Shown in pieces: positions 1 to 12,869 of a DNA stretch of 64,000 nucleotides. The stretch is from an uncultured Oscillospiraceae bacterium (lineage in GTDB: Bacteria > Bacillota > Clostridia > Oscillospirales > Oscillospiraceae). Under the pieces are notes generated by a model. That model made no database searches, was not told where the DNA came from, and saw only the letters and a program-made list of their open reading frames with translations. The translations under genes were made by a program, and so were the position numbers. Position 1 is the stretch's first letter. Every line of letters begins with the position of its first letter. The DNA is taken from assembly GCA_934567355.1 (NCBI GenBank), contig CAKTJC010000002.1, positions 119,870-183,869 of the forward strand, read 5' to 3'.

Positions 1-92
1 CCTCCTACGACTATGAGGAGCCGACGCTGGCAGCGCTGGCGGATGTACTGCGCGGCGGCGAGACCACCGGCGCATGCCCGGTGAAGCTGTGA
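1..92 (+). CDS. 3' end of a GH3-like (NagZ-type) glycosidase, partial
   Basis: The window opens inside a reading frame whose last 29 codons, from base 3, end at TGA (90-92). The visible peptide has the pattern Tyr-Glu-Glu-Pro-Thr, then Ala-Leu-Ala-Asp-Val-Leu, then a Gly/Thr-rich turn and a closing Pro-Val. This resembles the C-terminus of GH3 beta-N-acetylhexosaminidase-type proteins, where a short helix with a Leu-Ala-x-x-Leu core precedes a Gly-x-x-Pro-Val end. Only this fragment is available and no catalytic residue is visible, so the family call is tentative. It stops 46 bases before the response regulator, on the same strand. Confidence 0.4.
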   Translation, partial: SYDYEEPTLAALADVLRGGETTGACPVKL

Positions 93-138
93 CCGCCTGC
101 CGCGTGCAGAAGCACAAAAAACCGGCTGAGGTAAAATT

Positions 139-810
139 ATGTATCGCATTTTTATTGTGGAGGACGACGAGGGCATTGCCCGGGGCGTCAGCCAGCTGAT
201 CGCATCCTGGGGTATGGAGGCGGTGACTGTCCGGAATTTTCAGAATGTAGCCGGGGAATTTGCCGCCTGCAATCCCCATCTGGTGCTGATGGACATCGGC
301 CTGCCCTTTATGAACGGCTATCACTGGTGCAGTGAAATTCGGCGGGTGTCCAAGGTGCCCATCATCTTCCTGTCCTCCGCCTCCGATAATATGAACATCA
401 TCATGGCCATGAACATGGGGGCGGATGACTTCATCCCCAAGCCCTTTGACGGCAGCGTTCTGATCGCCAAGATCCAGGCGCTGCTGCGCCGCGCCTATTC
501 CTTCGGCGAGAGCAGCCCTGTTTTGGAGCACCGGGGCGCTATGCTGAACACCGGCGACAATTCCCTGGTTTATGAGGGAAAGCAGATCGGTCTTTCCAAG
601 AATGAATACCGCATTCTGCTGGAGCTGATGAAGAGCAAGGGGAAGGTGGTCAGCCGGGAAAGACTGATGGAAGCGCTGTGGCAGACGGATTCCTTTGTGG
701 ACGAAAATGCTCTGACGGTGAATGTTGGCCGCCTGCGTCGGAAGCTGGAGGCGGCGGGACTCAAGGATTTCATAGAGACCAAATTCGGCGTGGGCTACCT
801 GATCGATTGA
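139..810 (+). CDS. OmpR/BceR-type response regulator
   Basis: DNA-binding response regulator of 223 residues. The receiver domain (about 1-115) has the acidic pair Asp9-Asp10, the phospho-acceptor Asp52 in a Leu-Met-Asp-Ile-Gly context and the conserved Lys-Pro-Phe. A winged-helix OmpR domain (about 130-223) follows, ending in the usual recognition-helix and wing motif. The sensor kinase gene starts 9 bases downstream and an ABC exporter follows, an order typical of BceRS-BceAB detoxification modules that sense peptide antibiotics through transporter flux. The likely target is the promoter of the downstream transporter. The inducing compound cannot be read from sequence. Confidence 0.93.
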   Translation: MYRIFIVEDDEGIARGVSQLIASWGMEAVTVRNFQNVAGEFAACNPHLVLMDIGLPFMNGYHWCSEIRRVSKVPIIFLSSASDNMNIIMAMNMGADDFIPKPFDGSVLIAKIQALLRRAYSFGESSPVLEHRGAMLNTGDNSLVYEGKQIGLSKNEYRILLELMKSKGKVVSRERLMEALWQTDSFVDENALTVNVGRLRRKLEAAGLKDFIETKFGVGYLID

Positions 811-819
811 GGTGACGGC

Positions 820-1797
820 ATGGAAAAGAAATGGATGCGTCCGCTGAAATGGCTGGCGCTGCCGGCGGTGTGCGGCGGCATCTTTGCCGCGGCCTTCCGG
901 CTGTACCATCTGCCCGTGGCGGCGGCGCTGTACCCCAGCGTGTTGTGCGCCCTGCTGCTCCTTGCCGTGCTCGCTGCGTGCATCTGGAAGAAACGGCAGA
1001 AGCTGAAAAAGCTTGCCGCCCTTGCCTCTCTGCCGGATGACCTGCCGGAGCGGCTGGAGGAATTTGACGGCGAAGCGGACGATGCCTATCGGGAGATCAT
1101 CCTGGGGCTGCTCCGCCGCAGCGAAGAGCTGCAGCGCCAGACCCAGCGCCGCGAGGAGGAGCAGCGGGATTATTACACCACCTGGGTACACCAGATCAAA
1201 ACCCCCATTGCCTCCATGCGTCTGCTGCTGGAAAGCGAGGATTCCGCTTTCAGCCGCACCCTGGGTGAGGAATTGCAGCGCATCGAGCAGTATGCGGAAA
1301 TGGTGCTGACCTATCAGCGGCTGGACAGCGTGGATACGGACTATCTGTTCCGGGAATGCCGGGTGGACAAAATTGTAAAGAGCGCCATCCGGAAATTCGC
1401 CGCCCAGTTTATCCGCAAGGGCATCCGCCTGGAATACACGCCCATTGACGCATGCGTCGTCACCGATGAAAAGTGGCTCGCTTTCGTGGTGGAGCAGCTG
1501 CTGTCCAATGCCCTGAAATACACGCCCCGGGGGACGGTCACCATCTATTGGGAGAACGAATGCCTGTGCATCCGGGATACCGGCATCGGTATCGCGCCGG
1601 AGGATCTGCCGCGCATCTTCGACCGGGGCTACACGGGGGACACCGGGCGCAGCGATAAAAAAGCCACAGGGCTTGGCCTGTATCTGTGCAGACGCATCTG
1701 CAAAAACCTGGGGCACGGCATCAGCGCCGAATCCACGCCCGGCAAGGGAACCCTGATCCGGCTGGATCTGAGCCGCCGGGAAACCGTATTTGAATAG
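820..1797 (+). CDS. BceS-type intramembrane-sensing histidine kinase
   Basis: Sensor kinase of 325 residues. Two closely spaced N-terminal membrane helices (about 11-30 and 34-55) leave almost no extracellular loop, the hallmark of intramembrane-sensing kinases that rely on a partner ABC transporter. The phospho-accepting His124 lies in the Trp-Val-His-Gln-Ile-Lys-Thr-Pro block typical of BceS. The ATPase domain has an N box (Leu-Leu-Ser-Asn-Ala-Leu-Lys), a G1 box (Asp-Thr-Gly-Ile-Gly) and a G2 box (Gly-Leu-Gly-Leu). The start follows a GAGGTGA ribosome binding site 9 bases after the response-regulator stop, so the two genes are co-translated. Confidence 0.92.
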   Translation: MEKKWMRPLKWLALPAVCGGIFAAAFRLYHLPVAAALYPSVLCALLLLAVLAACIWKKRQKLKKLAALASLPDDLPERLEEFDGEADDAYREIILGLLRRSEELQRQTQRREEEQRDYYTTWVHQIKTPIASMRLLLESEDSAFSRTLGEELQRIEQYAEMVLTYQRLDSVDTDYLFRECRVDKIVKSAIRKFAAQFIRKGIRLEYTPIDACVVTDEKWLAFVVEQLLSNALKYTPRGTVTIYWENECLCIRDTGIGIAPEDLPRIFDRGYTGDTGRSDKKATGLGLYLCRRICKNLGHGISAESTPGKGTLIRLDLSRRETVFE

Positions 1798-1801
1798 AGG
1801 A

Positions 1802-1821
1802 GCCGGGGAGTATTCTCCGGC
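1802..1821 (+). terminator. weak hairpin after the kinase gene
   Basis: Short GC-rich inverted repeat (GCCGG/CCGGC arms, A/T-containing loop) just after the kinase stop. Only a mixed CTTCTGACTT tail follows, so it is at best a partial terminator separating the regulatory pair from the transporter genes. Confidence 0.35.
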
Positions 1822-1903
1822 TTCTGACTTAAATGTGACGATCTTGTTCGTTTTGCCTGCCATACTGTAATGCAAATCGCGGGCGGGGGGAGGCTGGATG
1901 CAG

Positions 1904-1909
1904 TATAAT
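1904..1909 (+). promoter_or_regulatory. -10 element of the transporter promoter
   Basis: A perfect TATAAT lies 33 bases upstream of the 33-codon leader gene. There is no recognisable -35 hexamer at 17 bases, where the sequence is G-rich. A consensus -10 with no -35 fits a promoter activated by the adjacent response regulator, but no exact BceR-type inverted repeat was identified. Confidence 0.5.
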
Positions 1910-1941
1910 GGTGCCATCAAAGGAAAGGAAGTAACGAAAAA

Positions 1942-2043
1942 ATGAAAAAGATGAACCGCACCATTTGCCTGATCGTCTTTCTGGCCGTGGCTGCCCTGTG
2001 CGCGAAAAGAAATATCAGCGAGGAAGAGGAGGACGAACAATGA
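1942..2043 (+). CDS. 33-residue putative membrane micropeptide, coupled to the ABC transporter
   Basis: Small ORF missed by length-based gene calling. It starts with ATG after an AGGAAAGGAAG ribosome binding site and encodes 33 residues: a Lys/Arg start, a hydrophobic stretch (about 8-20, Ile-Cys-Leu-Ile-Val-Phe-Leu then Ala-rich) and a highly acidic tail with seven Glu/Asp in the last nine. Its TGA overlaps the ATG of the ABC ATPase as ATGA (2040-2043), and it sits directly after the -10 element. These points favour real translation. It could be a coupling leader peptide, a small accessory subunit, or a decayed signal-peptide gene. No homologue is recognised. Confidence 0.55.
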   Translation: MKKMNRTICLIVFLAVAALCAKRNISEEEEDEQ

Positions 2044-2804
2044 GCCTGCTGACGGTTGAGCATCTGAAAAAGGTATACACCACCCGCTTCGGCGGCAACA
2101 GTGTGGAAGCCCTGCGGGATGTAAACTTCACGGTGGAGAAGGGCGAATATACCGCCATCATGGGTGAGTCCGGCTCCGGCAAGACCACCCTGCTGAATAT
2201 CCTGGCTGCTTTGGATAAGCCCACCTCCGGCACCGTGCTGCTGGAGGGCAAGAATCTGGCAAACATCAAGGAAAAGGACATCGCCGCCTTCCGCCGGGAT
2301 AACCTGGGCTTTGTGTTCCAGGAATTCAATCTGCTGGATACCTTCAATCTGGAGGATAATATCTACCTGCCCATGGTGCTGGCGGGCGTTCCTTACCCGC
2401 AGATGAAGGAGGTGCTTGCCCCCATTGCTGCTGAGCTGGGCATCGCCCATCTGCTGAAAAAGTACCCCTATGAGGTCTCCGGCGGACAGAAGCAGCGGGC
2501 GGCTGTGGCGCGGGCGCTGATGATGAAGCCCAAGATCATCCTGGCCGACGAGCCAACCGGCGCACTGGATTCCAAGTCTACCGACGAGCTGCTGCGCCTG
2601 TTCAGCCAGATCCACAAGGGCGGTCAGACCGTCCTGATGGTCACCCACTCCGTCAAGGCCGCCAGCTGTGCCGACCGGGTGCTGTTCATCAAGGACGGCC
2701 AGGTGTTCCATCAGCTCTACCGCGGCCAGTGCAATAACGAGCAGCTGTACCAGAAAATTTCCGATACGCTGACCATGCTCCAGACGGGAGGCGACGAGGC
2801 GTGA
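2040..2804 (+). CDS. BceA-type ABC transporter ATP-binding protein
   Basis: ATPase subunit of about 254 residues of a MacB/BceAB-family exporter. It has a Walker A (Gly-Glu-Ser-Gly-Ser-Gly-Lys-Thr-Thr), a Q loop, the signature Val-Ser-Gly-Gly-Gln-Lys-Gln-Arg, a Walker B ending Leu-Ala-Asp-Glu-Pro-Thr-Gly-Ala-Leu-Asp and an H-loop His. The start at 2040 is chosen because the protein then begins Met-Ser-Leu-Leu-Thr-Val-Glu, as in the family, and overlaps the micropeptide stop by four bases. It pairs with the FtsX-type permease downstream. By family it protects against cell-wall-active peptides, with substrate unknown. Confidence 0.95.
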   Translation: MSLLTVEHLKKVYTTRFGGNSVEALRDVNFTVEKGEYTAIMGESGSGKTTLLNILAALDKPTSGTVLLEGKNLANIKEKDIAAFRRDNLGFVFQEFNLLDTFNLEDNIYLPMVLAGVPYPQMKEVLAPIAAELGIAHLLKKYPYEVSGGQKQRAAVARALMMKPKIILADEPTGALDSKSTDELLRLFSQIHKGGQTVLMVTHSVKAASCADRVLFIKDGQVFHQLYRGQCNNEQLYQKISDTLTMLQTGGDEA

Positions 2805-4846
2805 AAGGAATGCTCTATTTCCGCCTGGCCTGCTCCGGCATCCGGAAAAACCGGAAGCTGTATGTGCCCTATCTGCTCACCGTCATCGGTATGGTGATGA
2901 TGAGCCACATCATGCAGTCCCTGAGCTATTCACCGGCGCTGAATGCCATGCGCGGCGGCGGCCAGATGGAGATGATCCTCTCCCTGGGCAAGGTGGTGGT
3001 CGCGGCATTTGCGGCGCTGTTTTTGCTGTATACCAATTCCTTCCTCATTCGCCGCCGGTATCGGGAGTTCGGTCTGTACAACGTGCTGGGCATGGACAAA
3101 AATGCCCTGTGCCGGGTGGTGCTCTGGGAAAATCTGATCGTGGCGGCGGTGGGGCTGACCCTGGGACTGGGGCTGGGCACGCTGCTGTATAAGCTGGCAG
3201 AGCTGGGGCTTGTGAATATGGTGCGCGGCCAGGTGGACTATGCTTTTACCGTCCGCAGGGAAAGCTTTGTGTACACACTGGTTATTTTTGCCATCATCTT
3301 CGTCCTGCTGCTTCTGCGCTCCCTGCTCCAGGTGCGCCTGTCCCGCCCGCTGGAGCTGCTGCGCAGCGAAAGTGCCGGAGAAAAGCCGCCAAAGGCAAAT
3401 TATCTTCTGGGTCTTCTGGGACTGGCACTGCTGGGCGGCGCCTATTATATGGCCGTCACCATCTCCAATGCCATGGATGCCTTCCTCTTTTTCTTCATTG
3501 CGGTGCTGATGGTCATTGCAGCCACCTACCTGCTGATGATCTCCGGCAGCGTGGTGCTGTGCCGCCTGCTGCAAAGGTGGAAGGGCTACTATTATCAGAA
3601 GCAGCATTTTGTCTCCGTTTCCTCCATGGCCTACCGCATGAAGCGCAACGGTGCGGGACTCGCCTCCATCTGCATCCTGGCTACCATGGTGCTGGTGATG
3701 ATCTCCTCCACCAGCAGCCTGTATATCGGCGCGGAGGATTCCCTGCGCTCCCGCTATTCCCACGACAGCGGTTTCAGCATCGATGTGCAGATACCGGAAA
3801 AAATGGATGCAGCCCACGGCAAAGAGATCCTGGATAATTTCCGCCGGATTTATGCGGAAAACCAGGTGGAGCCTGCTTCGGAGGAATACTATTTCTATGC
3901 CACGATCACGGCAGCTATGACGGATGAGAAGGCCGAGCCGGATCGCACGGAGGTCGATCTCACGGGGGGCTACGGAAGCCTGCGCCAGCTGATGTTCCTG
4001 GATCAGGCGGATTACAACCGGATGTATGGAGCGGATGTGAAGCTGCGGACCGGTCAGGCGCTGATCGATACCCATAACTGCACTTATGACTGGGACACCC
4101 TGAAAATAAACGGCATGGAATACCGAATTGTGGGCAGAACCTCTCGGCACATTGTGACAGGGGAGATGTCCGTCTCCGTGATTCCTGCTATTACGCTGGT
4201 TATTTCCGATCTGAAGGATCTGGAGCCGCTGACCAGCCTGAAATATACATTGGCCAATAACCAGGCAACGCGGAATATGCTCAGCTGCAAGTTCTACTAT
4301 GGCGCGGACTTCGAGCTGCCGGAAGCGCAGATCATAGAGCTTCACGAGACAATGGGGGACAGCATCAGAGATCTTCCCATGGCGCAGGAGGGCATCGGCT
4401 GGTCCAGCGAGTGTCAGGCGCTGCAGCGGGACGACTTCTATATCACCTACGGCGGCCTGTTCTTCATCGGCATCATGCTCAGCATCATCTTCATCGCGGC
4501 GGCCTCCCTGATCATCTATTACAAGCAGGTCAGCGAGGGCTATGAGGATCAGTCCCGCTTTGCCATCATGCGCAAGGTGGGCATGACCCGGCAGGACATC
4601 AGAAGGAGCATCAATTCCCAGGTGCTGCTGGTGTTCTTTACGCCGCTGCTGATGGCGGGCGTCCATCTGGCCTTTGCCTTCCCGCTGGTGTGGCATCTGC
4701 TGCAAACGTTCAACCTGCACAATCAGCGCCTTGTCATCCTTACAAACGTGGGCGCGTTCCTTATCTTCTGCGTTTTTTATGTGATCATCTATAAATTCAC
4801 AGCCCACGCCTACTACCGCATTGTCAGCGGAAAGGAAAGAGAATAA
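2801..4846 (+). CDS. BceB-type FtsX-domain ABC permease
   Basis: Large permease of 681 residues with a GTG start overlapping the ATPase stop (GTGA at 2801-2804). The layout is that of BceB: one N-terminal helix, an FtsX three-helix block (about 50-180), further paired helices, a large extracytoplasmic domain (about 310-540) and a C-terminal FtsX block (about 550-670). The second block contains the Arg-Phe-Ala-Ile-Met-Arg-Lys-Val-Gly-Met motif typical of this family. The external domain is where BceB proteins bind peptide-antibiotic/lipid complexes and relay flux to the kinase. It completes the module begun at 139. Confidence 0.93.
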   Translation: MKGMLYFRLACSGIRKNRKLYVPYLLTVIGMVMMSHIMQSLSYSPALNAMRGGGQMEMILSLGKVVVAAFAALFLLYTNSFLIRRRYREFGLYNVLGMDKNALCRVVLWENLIVAAVGLTLGLGLGTLLYKLAELGLVNMVRGQVDYAFTVRRESFVYTLVIFAIIFVLLLLRSLLQVRLSRPLELLRSESAGEKPPKANYLLGLLGLALLGGAYYMAVTISNAMDAFLFFFIAVLMVIAATYLLMISGSVVLCRLLQRWKGYYYQKQHFVSVSSMAYRMKRNGAGLASICILATMVLVMISSTSSLYIGAEDSLRSRYSHDSGFSIDVQIPEKMDAAHGKEILDNFRRIYAENQVEPASEEYYFYATITAAMTDEKAEPDRTEVDLTGGYGSLRQLMFLDQADYNRMYGADVKLRTGQALIDTHNCTYDWDTLKINGMEYRIVGRTSRHIVTGEMSVSVIPAITLVISDLKDLEPLTSLKYTLANNQATRNMLSCKFYYGADFELPEAQIIELHETMGDSIRDLPMAQEGIGWSSECQALQRDDFYITYGGLFFIGIMLSIIFIAAASLIIYYKQVSEGYEDQSRFAIMRKVGMTRQDIRRSINSQVLLVFFTPLLMAGVHLAFAFPLVWHLLQTFNLHNQRLVILTNVGAFLIFCVFYVIIYKFTAHAYYRIVSGKERE

Positions 4847-4850
4847 CAAA

Positions 4851-5012
4851 GGCATCACTGCACAATTGTGTCTACGAGCCTCAGCCGTTCTTTTGCCCCA
4901 CTTCCGCAGTTTCAAAAATGGGAAATACAATAAAGTATTCCCTCATTTTTGAAACTTTGAATTGAGGCAAAATTCCTGTCTGAGGCTTCTTGCCAAATTG
5001 TGCAGTGATGCC
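4851..5012. repeat. MITE-like hairpin repeat, copy 1
   Basis: A 162-base near-perfect inverted repeat. Outer arms begin GGCATCACTGCACAATTGTG and end with the complement. A second arm pair shares GCCTCAG, a third shares TTTTGCC, and the apex is CAAAAATGGGAAATAC facing GTATTCCCTCATTTTTG. The apex core GGGAAATAC...GTATTCC recurs in copies 2 and 4 of the window, although the outer arms here differ from the other copies. There is no coding potential and no TA flank at this copy. Confidence 0.7.
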
Positions 5013-5015
5013 AAA

Positions 5016-5054
5016 AGCAGACTCCATCGGTTCGAAGGATGGAGTCTGCTTTTT
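5016..5054 (+). terminator. intrinsic terminator of the BceAB operon
   Basis: Perfect 13-base stem (AGCAGACTCCATC at 5016-5028 and its complement at 5038-5050), a 9-base loop and a TTTTTCT tail. It lies beyond the MITE-like repeat, so the repeat was probably inserted between the stop codon and the native terminator. Confidence 0.88.
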
Positions 5055-5138
5055 CTATGAAACTTACCCTGAAGGATTTATCTGCCACATGCTGCAAGCA
5101 CCAAGCCTTCTTGGGAGAAACAGTATATTTTGGTCATA

Positions 5139-5170
5139 AAAACAAAAAACCGAGGGCACAAATGCCCCCG
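5139..5170 (-). terminator. minus-strand terminator-like hairpin with no matching gene
   Basis: Read on the minus strand, a CGGGGGCA/TGCCCTCG hairpin with a four-base loop is followed by TTTTTTGTTTTT. No minus-strand gene ends here. It could stop antisense transcripts arising inside rpoB, or be fortuitous. Confidence 0.4.
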
Positions 5171-5188
5171 AAACGGCGGAAAAACCAA

Positions 5189-5217
5189 TTGACAAACGCC
5201 CGCATATGAGATACAAT
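5189..5217 (+). promoter_or_regulatory. rpoB promoter
   Basis: Consensus sigma-A promoter: TTGACA at 5189-5194, exactly 17 bases, TACAAT at 5212-5217. It leaves an untranslated leader of roughly 150 bases before rpoB. This shows that rpoBC has its own start here, with no rplJL genes adjacent. Confidence 0.88.
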
Positions 5218-5372
5218 GGTAATCCATAGTGTGATACCATGCCTCTCTGTGGTCTTCTCCCACAAACGCATTCTATCACAGGGTGGGGCTGCTGTCAAGT
5301 GGTAAGTTTGTAATAAATGACAACGGCTCCTGGCGTATCAAGTAAGCAACACATTTCGAAAGAAAGGCTGTG

Positions 5373-8300
5373 ATGATCCATATGGCAATGGTCAAGGACG
5401 TGATGTTCGGTAAGACCATGCGTAAGTCCTACGCAAAGTATGAAGAGATTCTGGAAATCCCCAACATGCTGAAAATCCAGAAGGACTCCTACCAGTGGTT
5501 CCTGGACGAAGGCCTGCGCGAGGTGTTCAAGGATGTGGGCACCATCACCGACTTCTCCGGCAAGCTGGAGCTGAGTTTCCTGGATTACACCATGGAGGAC
5601 AAGCCCAAGTACACCATCGAGGAGTGCAAGGAGCGGGATACCACCTACGCAAAGCCCATCAAGGTGCGCATTCGTCTGCGCAACACGGAGACGGATGAAA
5701 TCAAAGAGCAGGAAATCTTTATGGGCGATTTCCCCGTCATGACCAATGGCGGTACCTTCGTCATCAACGGCGCAGAGCGCGTCATCGTCTCCCAGATCGT
5801 CCGCAGCCCCGGCATGTACTATGGCCACGAGGTTGACAAGGCCGATCAGCACACCTACACCGCCACCGTCATTCCTTATCGCGGTGCCTGGCTGGAATAC
5901 GAGACCGACAATGCCAATGTGTTCTGGGTGCGTATCGATAAGAACCGTAAACTGCCCATCACCAGCCTGATCCGTGCGCTGGGCGTCAGCACCGACGAGC
6001 AGATCAAGGCAATGTTCGGCGAGGATGAGCGTATCATTGCCACCCTGGAAAAGGATCCCTGCAAGACCAAGGAAGATTCCCTGCTGGAAATCTACCGCCG
6101 TCTGCGTCCCGGTGAGCCTCCCACGGTGGAGACCGCCATTGCCCATCTGGAAGGACTGCTGTTTGACTCTCACCGCTACGATGTGTCCAAGGTTGGCCGC
6201 TATAAGTTCAACAAGAAGATGGATATTTGGAGCCGTCTGTCCGGTCAGGAAGCGGCAGAGCCCATCACCGACCCCATCACCGGCGAAATTTTGGTGATGC
6301 CCGGCGACTTCATCTCCCGTGCCCAAGCGCATGAGCTCAGCGCCAAGGGCGTCAACGAGGCGGTCATCCGCATCGGTGACTATAATGTGAAGGTGTTCTC
6401 CAACAACATGGTGGACATGGCAAACTTCGTGGACTTCGACCCCAAGCAGTACGGCATCAAGGAGAAGGTGCGCTTCTCCGTCCTGCGCGAGATGCTGGAT
6501 ACCGTCCCTGCCGACGGCTGGAAGGAAGCCATCGAGGAGCGGATGAACGACCTGATTCCCAACCACATCATTGTGGACGACATCATGGCCTCCATCAACT
6601 ACCTCAACTGCGTGGCCATGGGTGTCGGCACCCCCGACGACATTGACCACCTGGGCAACCGCCGCCTGCGCTGCGTGGGCGAGCTGCTGCAGAATCAGTT
6701 CCGCATCGGCTTCAGCCGCCTGGATCGCGTTATCCGTGAGCGTATGACCGTGCAGGATCTGGATTCCGTCACCCCCCAGAGCCTGATCAACATCCGGCCT
6801 GTTACCGCCGTGATCAAGGAGTTCTTCGGCTCCTCCCCGCTGTCGCAGTTCATGGATCAGAACAACCCGCTGGCTGAGCTGACCCACAAGCGCCGTCTGT
6901 CCGCTCTGGGCCCCGGCGGCCTGAGCCGTGACCGCGCTTCCTTCGATGTGCGAGACATTCACTACACTCATTATGGCCGCATGTGCCCCATCGAGACCCC
7001 TGAAGGCCCCAACATCGGCCTGATCAACTACCTGGCTACCTTCGCCAGAATCAACGAGTACGGCTTCGTGGAGGCTCCCTACCGCAAGGTGGACAAGGCC
7101 ACCGGCTTTGTCACCCGGGATGTGGAGTATATGACCGCTGACGTGGAAGACGATTACTACGTCGGTCAGGCCAGCGAGCCCCTGGACGAGAACGGCTGCC
7201 TTGCCAACGCCCGTATCACCTGCCGTCACCGCAATGAGATCATCGAGGTTGACCGCAACATGATCGACTATGTTGACGTGTCCCCCAGAATGATGATCTC
7301 CATCGCGACCTCCTTCATTCCCTTCCTGCAAAACGACGACGCCAACCGTGCTCTGATGGGCGCAAATATGCAGCGTCAAGCCGTGCCCCTGCTGACCACC
7401 GAGCCCCCCGTCGTTGCCACCGGCATCGAGCACAAGGCCGCTGTGGACAGCGAGGTCTGCATCAAGGCCAAGAAGCCCGGCGTGGTCACCGCCGTCTCCG
7501 CAACGGATATCTCCGTGCGCTATGACGATGGCGAAACCGCCACCTATCACCTGACCAAGTTCGCCCGCTCCAACGCCGGCACCTGCATCAACCAGCGCCC
7601 CAACTGCGTGGTGGGCGAGCGCGTGGATACCGAGCAGATTATTGCCGACGGTCCCAGCTGCTCCGGCGGTGAGGTCGCCCTGGGTAAGAACGTACTCATC
7701 GGCTTCGTCACCTGGGAAGGCTACAACTACGAGGACGCCATTCTTCTGAACGAGCGCCTGGTGCGGGAGGACGTGTTCACCTCCATCCATATCGAGGAGC
7801 ACGAGACCGAAGCTCGCGACACCAAGCTGGGTCCCGAAGAGATCACCCGTGATATTCCCAACGTGGGCGAGGATGCACTGAAAGACCTGGACGAGAACGG
7901 CATCATCCGCGTGGGTGCCGAGGTTCACTCCGGCGACTATCTGGTTGGTAAGGTCACCCCCAAGGGCGAAACCGAGCTGACTCCCGAAGAGCGCCTGCTG
8001 CGGGCCATCTTCGGCGAAAAGGCAAGAGAAGTCCGCGACACCTCCCTGAAGGTGCCTCACGGCGAAAGCGGCATTGTTGTGGACGTGAAGGTCTTCACCA
8101 AGGAGAACTCCGATGAGCTGGCTCCCGGCGTCACCAAGTCCGTCCGTGTGTATATTGCCCAGAAGCGGAAGATTTCCGTGGGCGATAAGATGGCTGGCCG
8201 TCACGGCAACAAGGGCGTTGTGTCCCGCGTTCTGCCGGAGGAGGATATGCCCTTCCTGCCTGACGGTACCCCCCTGGACATCGTGCTGAACCCCCTGGGC

Positions 8301-9059
8301 GTGCCTTCCCGTATGAACATCGGGCAGGTGCTGGAAGTCCACCTGGGCTACGCTGCCCGCGCCCTGGGCTGGAACGTTGCCACCCCCGTGTTCGACGGCG
8401 CAAACGAGAAGGACATCCGCGAGACCCTGAAGGAAGCCGGCCTGCGCGAAGATGGCAAGACCATCCTGTATGACGGCCGTACCGGCGAGCCCTTTGACAA
8501 CCTGGTCACCGTCGGCTACCCCTACTACCTGAAACTCCATCACCTGGTTGACGATAAGATTCACGCCCGTTCCACCGGCCCGTATGCCCTGGTTACCCAG
8601 CAGCCTCTGGGCGGCAAGGCCCAGTTCGGCGGCCAGCGTTTCGGCGAAATGGAAGTCTGGGCGCTGGAAGCTTACGGCGCTGCCTATACCCTGCAGGAGA
8701 TCCTGACGGTCAAGTCCGACGATGTGACCGGCCGTGTGAAGACCTACGAGGCCATTGTCAAGGGTGCAAACATTCCCAAGCCCGGCGTGCCCGAATCCTT
8801 CAAGGTTTTGGTGAAGGAACTGCAGGCACTGTGCCTGGATATTCGCGTGCTGGATGAAAACGGCAACGAGATCGAGCTGAAGGACGAGGACGACGATGAT
8901 GAGATCGTCTACAGCTCCGACGACCGCAGCGATACGGTGGTCGGCGACACCGACGAGGTGCTGGACTCCGGCTTCGTGATCGATGAGGATGGTCCTGACG
9001 ATATTATGGATGTGTTCGGCGATCTGGAAGACGGCGACGCCGATACAACGGAAGAATAA
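5373..9059 (+). CDS. rpoB: RNA polymerase subunit beta
   Basis: Beta subunit of bacterial RNA polymerase, about 1228 residues. It forms the catalytic cleft with beta prime and contains the rifampicin pocket. The diagnostic rifampicin-region block ([10 protein letters not shown], then [14 protein letters not shown]) is intact at the main resistance positions, so wild-type sensitivity is expected. The residue equivalent to E. coli Gln510 is Pro. The C-terminus carries a long Asp/Glu-rich tail. The start at 5373 suits AGAAAGG at 5361-5367; GTG 5370 and ATG 5382 are in-frame alternatives. rpoC follows after 12 bases. Confidence 0.98.
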   Translation: MIHMAMVKDVMFGKTMRKSYAKYEEILEIPNMLKIQKDSYQWFLDEGLREVFKDVGTITDFSGKLELSFLDYTMEDKPKYTIEECKERDTTYAKPIKVRIRLRNTETDEIKEQEIFMGDFPVMTNGGTFVINGAERVIVSQIVRSPGMYYGHEVDKADQHTYTATVIPYRGAWLEYETDNANVFWVRIDKNRKLPITSLIRALGVSTDEQIKAMFGEDERIIATLEKDPCKTKEDSLLEIYRRLRPGEPPTVETAIAHLEGLLFDSHRYDVSKVGRYKFNKKMDIWSRLSGQEAAEPITDPITGEILVMPGDFISRAQAHELSAKGVNEAVIRIGDYNVKVFSNNMVDMANFVDFDPKQYGIKEKVRFSVLREMLDTVPADGWKEAIEERMNDLIPNHIIVDDIMASINYLNCVAMGVGTPDDIDHLGNRRLRCVGELLQNQFRIGFSRLDRVIRERMTVQDLDSVTPQSLINIRPVTAVIKEFFGSSPLSQFMDQNNPLAELTHKRRLSALGPGGLSRDRASFDVRDIHYTHYGRMCPIETPEGPNIGLINYLATFARINEYGFVEAPYRKVDKATGFVTRDVEYMTADVEDDYYVGQASEPLDENGCLANARITCRHRNEIIEVDRNMIDYVDVSPRMMISIATSFIPFLQNDDANRALMGANMQRQAVPLLTTEPPVVATGIEHKAAVDSEVCIKAKKPGVVTAVSATDISVRYDDGETATYHLTKFARSNAGTCINQRPNCVVGERVDTEQIIADGPSCSGGEVALGKNVLIGFVTWEGYNYEDAILLNERLVREDVFTSIHIEEHETEARDTKLGPEEITRDIPNVGEDALKDLDENGIIRVGAEVHSGDYLVGKVTPKGETELTPEERLLRAIFGEKAREVRDTSLKVPHGESGIVVDVKVFTKENSDELAPGVTKSVRVYIAQKRKISVGDKMAGRHGNKGVVSRVLPEEDMPFLPDGTPLDIVLNPLGVPSRMNIGQVLEVHLGYAARALGWNVATPVFDGANEKDIRETLKEAGLREDGKTILYDGRTGEPFDNLVTVGYPYYLKLHHLVDDKIHARSTGPYALVTQQPLGGKAQFGGQRFGEMEVWALEAYGAAYTLQEILTVKSDDVTGRVKTYEAIVKGANIPKPGVPESFKVLVKELQALCLDIRVLDENGNEIELKDEDDDDEIVYSSDDRSDTVVGDTDEVLDSGFVIDEDGPDDIMDVFGDLEDGDADTTEE

Positions 9060-9071
9060 GGAGGCGCACTT

Positions 9072-12749
<3,678 letters not shown>

Positions 12750-12768
12750 GCAATTACGCACAAATAGG

Positions 12769-12810
12769 ATCCCCCCGGATGCAGGATGAACTGCATCCGG
12801 GGGGATTTTC
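12769..12810 (+). terminator. rpoBC terminator
   Basis: Perfect 16-base stem (ATCCCCCCGGATGCAG at 12769-12784, complement at 12791-12806) with a six-base loop, then TTTTC. It closes the rpoBC transcript. It lies between convergent genes, so it may also slow minus-strand transcripts. Confidence 0.88.
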
Positions 12811-12869
12811 AACTTTACAGGCGCGTACCAAACCGCTGGCAGGGGAGCGCCCTGCCGGGTCGGAACAGG

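Noticed and set aside
2930..4930. 666-codon minus-strand frame opposite the BceB-type permease
   Set aside because: Low-complexity His/Gln-rich translation with no motif, lying wholly against a clear permease gene. A codon-bias shadow.
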